Shown here piece by piece: positions 5,687 through 6,429 of a stretch of DNA of 6,429 nt. The translations under genes were made by a program, and so were the position numbers. Numbering within the stretch: the first letter of the stretch is position 1; each line of letters begins with the position of its first letter. Source of the DNA: Kiritimatiellia bacterium (lineage in GTDB: Bacteria > Verrucomicrobiota > Kiritimatiellia > RFP12 > UBA1067); NCBI GenBank assembly GCA_017412325.1, contig JAFPYE010000187.1:1-6429 (forward strand). The letters run 5' to 3'. The notes below the pieces were generated by a model. The model was not told the DNA's origin. It searched no databases and saw only the letters and a program-made list of their open reading frames with translations.

Positions 5687-5992
5687 ATGAAAAACGCTCT
5701 TTTTGCCATTGCTCTCGCCCTCGCCCTGCTGGGCTGCCGCCGCGCCGACATCCGCACGGTGACGATTGAAATCCCCGACCTCGCGCCCGCGAACCAGCAG
5801 CAGGTCGTTTCCGCGCTCGCGAAGTACCAGGGCGTCGAGAGAAATTCCTTCAAATGGGATTTCCAGGCGAAGACGGTGACGCTCGCCTACGACTCGATGC
5901 AGGTGGCGCAGACGAACCTGCGCATGGCCATCGAGGAAAAGGGTCTCAAGGTCGTCTATCCGCCCAACACGACCGGCCGCGCCGGCTATTGA
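5687..5992 (+). CDS. Small lipoprotein with HMA-like fold pattern but no metal-binding cysteines
   Basis: The 101-residue product begins with a lipoprotein signal peptide: MKN, a hydrophobic run at 4-15, and the lipobox LLGC with lipidated Cys17. The mature part, about 84 residues, follows the beta-alpha-beta-beta-alpha-beta order of heavy-metal-associated domains: TVTIEIP (24-30), a helix around 36-47, FKWDFQ (55-60), TVTLAYDS (63-70), a helix around 71-85, and KVVYPP (88-93). The loop after the first strand reads DLAPANQQ where metal carriers have CxxC, so copper-type binding is unlikely, and there is no other cysteine. It starts one base after the desulfurase stop codon without a clear Shine-Dalgarno, suggesting translational coupling. 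The signal peptide is seen directly; the fold is inferred from pattern, and the function is unknown. Confidence 0.8.
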   Translation: MKNALFAIALALALLGCRRADIRTVTIEIPDLAPANQQQVVSALAKYQGVERNSFKWDFQAKTVTLAYDSMQVAQTNLRMAIEEKGLKVVYPPNTTGRAGY

Positions 5993-6064
5993 TCAACTGC
6001 CGCCGCCGCGACCGCACGCGGTAAAGGCACTCAAGACCCATATCGCCACCAAACCGACGCCTAC
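5993..6064. other. Convergent intergenic gap, no gene and no clear terminator
   Basis: This stretch separates the ends of two genes facing each other. I see no open frame, no T-tract and only a minor inverted repeat (ACCGC-AC-GCGGT at 6011-6022), whose loop is too short for a convincing terminator. Confidence 0.6.
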
Positions 6065-6429
6065 TTACGGCTTCTTCCAGTAGGACAGGTATTCGATGTT
6101 GCCCATCTCGCGGCCGCGGATAGGCGACTCGGCGAGCCCCAGCAGTTCCAGCCCCAGCGTGCCGGTCGCGAACCGGACAATCTCGTCGCGCGCCGCCCGG
6201 CGCAGCGCCTCGTCACGGACAAGCCCGCCCGGCGCATGGCCCTTCCCGACCTCGAACTGCGGCTTGATCAAGGCGACGATCTCGCCGCCTGGCGCGAGCA
6301 CCGCCGCAATCGGCGGCAGGATCAGCTTGAGCGAGATGAACGAGACGTCCGTCACCGCCAGGGTCGGCGTCCGCGGCAGATCCGCCGCGGCCAGGTAGCG
6401 CGCGTTGTAGTTCTCGCGCACCCAGACGC
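6065..6429 (-). CDS. tlyA: TlyA-family rRNA 2'-O-methyltransferase, C-terminal part (5' end outside window)
   Basis: Members of this family (also annotated hemolysin A) methylate ribose 2'-OH groups of 16S/23S rRNA cytidines, using S-adenosylmethionine. The visible part is the second half of the FtsJ-like domain: VWVRENYNARYL, then DVSFISLKLILPP, the conserved VALIKPQFEVGKG with the catalytic Lys, GLVRD, and the closing SPIRGREMGNIEYLSYW, which is the standard TlyA C-terminus. The frame stays open to the window edge at 6429; the GTG at 6421 encodes an internal Val. The N-terminal S4 RNA-binding domain and the SAM-binding loop must lie beyond the window. The gene converges on the lipoprotein gene, with 72 bases between the stops. 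Confidence 0.93.
   Translation of the reverse strand, partial: VWVRENYNARYLAAADLPRTPTLAVTDVSFISLKLILPPIAAVLAPGGEIVALIKPQFEVGKGHAPGGLVRDEALRRAARDEIVRFATGTLGLELLGLAESPIRGREMGNIEYLSYWKKP

Noticed and set aside
5092..5853. Minus-strand open frame (253 codons) opposite the end of nifS and the lipoprotein
   Set aside because: Arg/Ala/Val-rich shadow frame with no domain pattern, covering two well-supported plus-strand genes.
5973..5985. Inverted repeat CCGGC-CGC-GCCGG at the end of the lipoprotein gene
   Set aside because: It is short, inside codons, and has no following T-run; such GC palindromes are expected by chance in this base composition.

Overview
This 6.4-kb window is gene-dense, GC-rich bacterial chromosome (third codon positions mostly G/C). 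It carries eight recognisable coding sequences and no tRNA, rRNA, CRISPR array or insertion sequence. Ordinary housekeeping functions predominate: cell-wall cross-linking, pyrimidine synthesis, nucleotide-sugar metabolism, arginine synthesis, sulfur mobilisation and rRNA methylation. Two proteins, an L,D-transpeptidase with a LysM tail and a lipoprotein with a lipobox, suggest a cell with an outer membrane. The gene styles, and a uracil-DNA-glycosylase-like protein with an N-terminal helical extension, fit the PVC group (perhaps Kiritimatiellota, Lentisphaerota or Verrucomicrobiota). That placement is inference from general impression; no marker gene in the window proves it.

Layout. Bases 1-513 (+) hold the C-terminal part of a LysM/L,D-transpeptidase. 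It meets pyrD tail to tail with only two bases between the stop codons. A minus-strand block of five genes follows, read from right to left: an N-acetylglutamate-synthase-like acetyltransferase (4455-3961), galE (3882-2842), a reduced uracil-DNA-glycosylase-like protein (2832-2269), pyrK (2255-1470) and pyrD (1445-516). From galE to pyrD the gaps are 9, 13 and 24 bases, so these four genes probably form one transcript. It would start at an extended -10 promoter near 3927-3935. PyrK and PyrD together form the NAD-dependent (class 1B) dihydroorotate dehydrogenase.

At 4463-4491 an AT-rich, nearly perfect inverted repeat separates the acetyltransferase (-) from a NifS/IscS-type cysteine desulfurase (+, 4501-5685). 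Each arm contains the extended -10 sequence TGATATACT, one facing each way. Both start codons lie so close to the arms that both messages are predicted to be almost leaderless, and neither gene has a visible Shine-Dalgarno sequence. The same 9-mer serves as the predicted galE promoter. One base after the desulfurase stop codon begins a small lipoprotein with an HMA-like fold pattern but no metal-binding cysteine pair. The window closes with the C-terminal half of a TlyA-family rRNA methyltransferase on the minus strand.

The most notable points are the symmetric back-to-back promoter with predicted leaderless genes, the cysteine-free glycosylase-like protein whose usual cluster-binding region is replaced by a short repeat-built linker, and the desulfurase-coupled lipoprotein. 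I see no clear sign of a defence island, phage or other mobile system.
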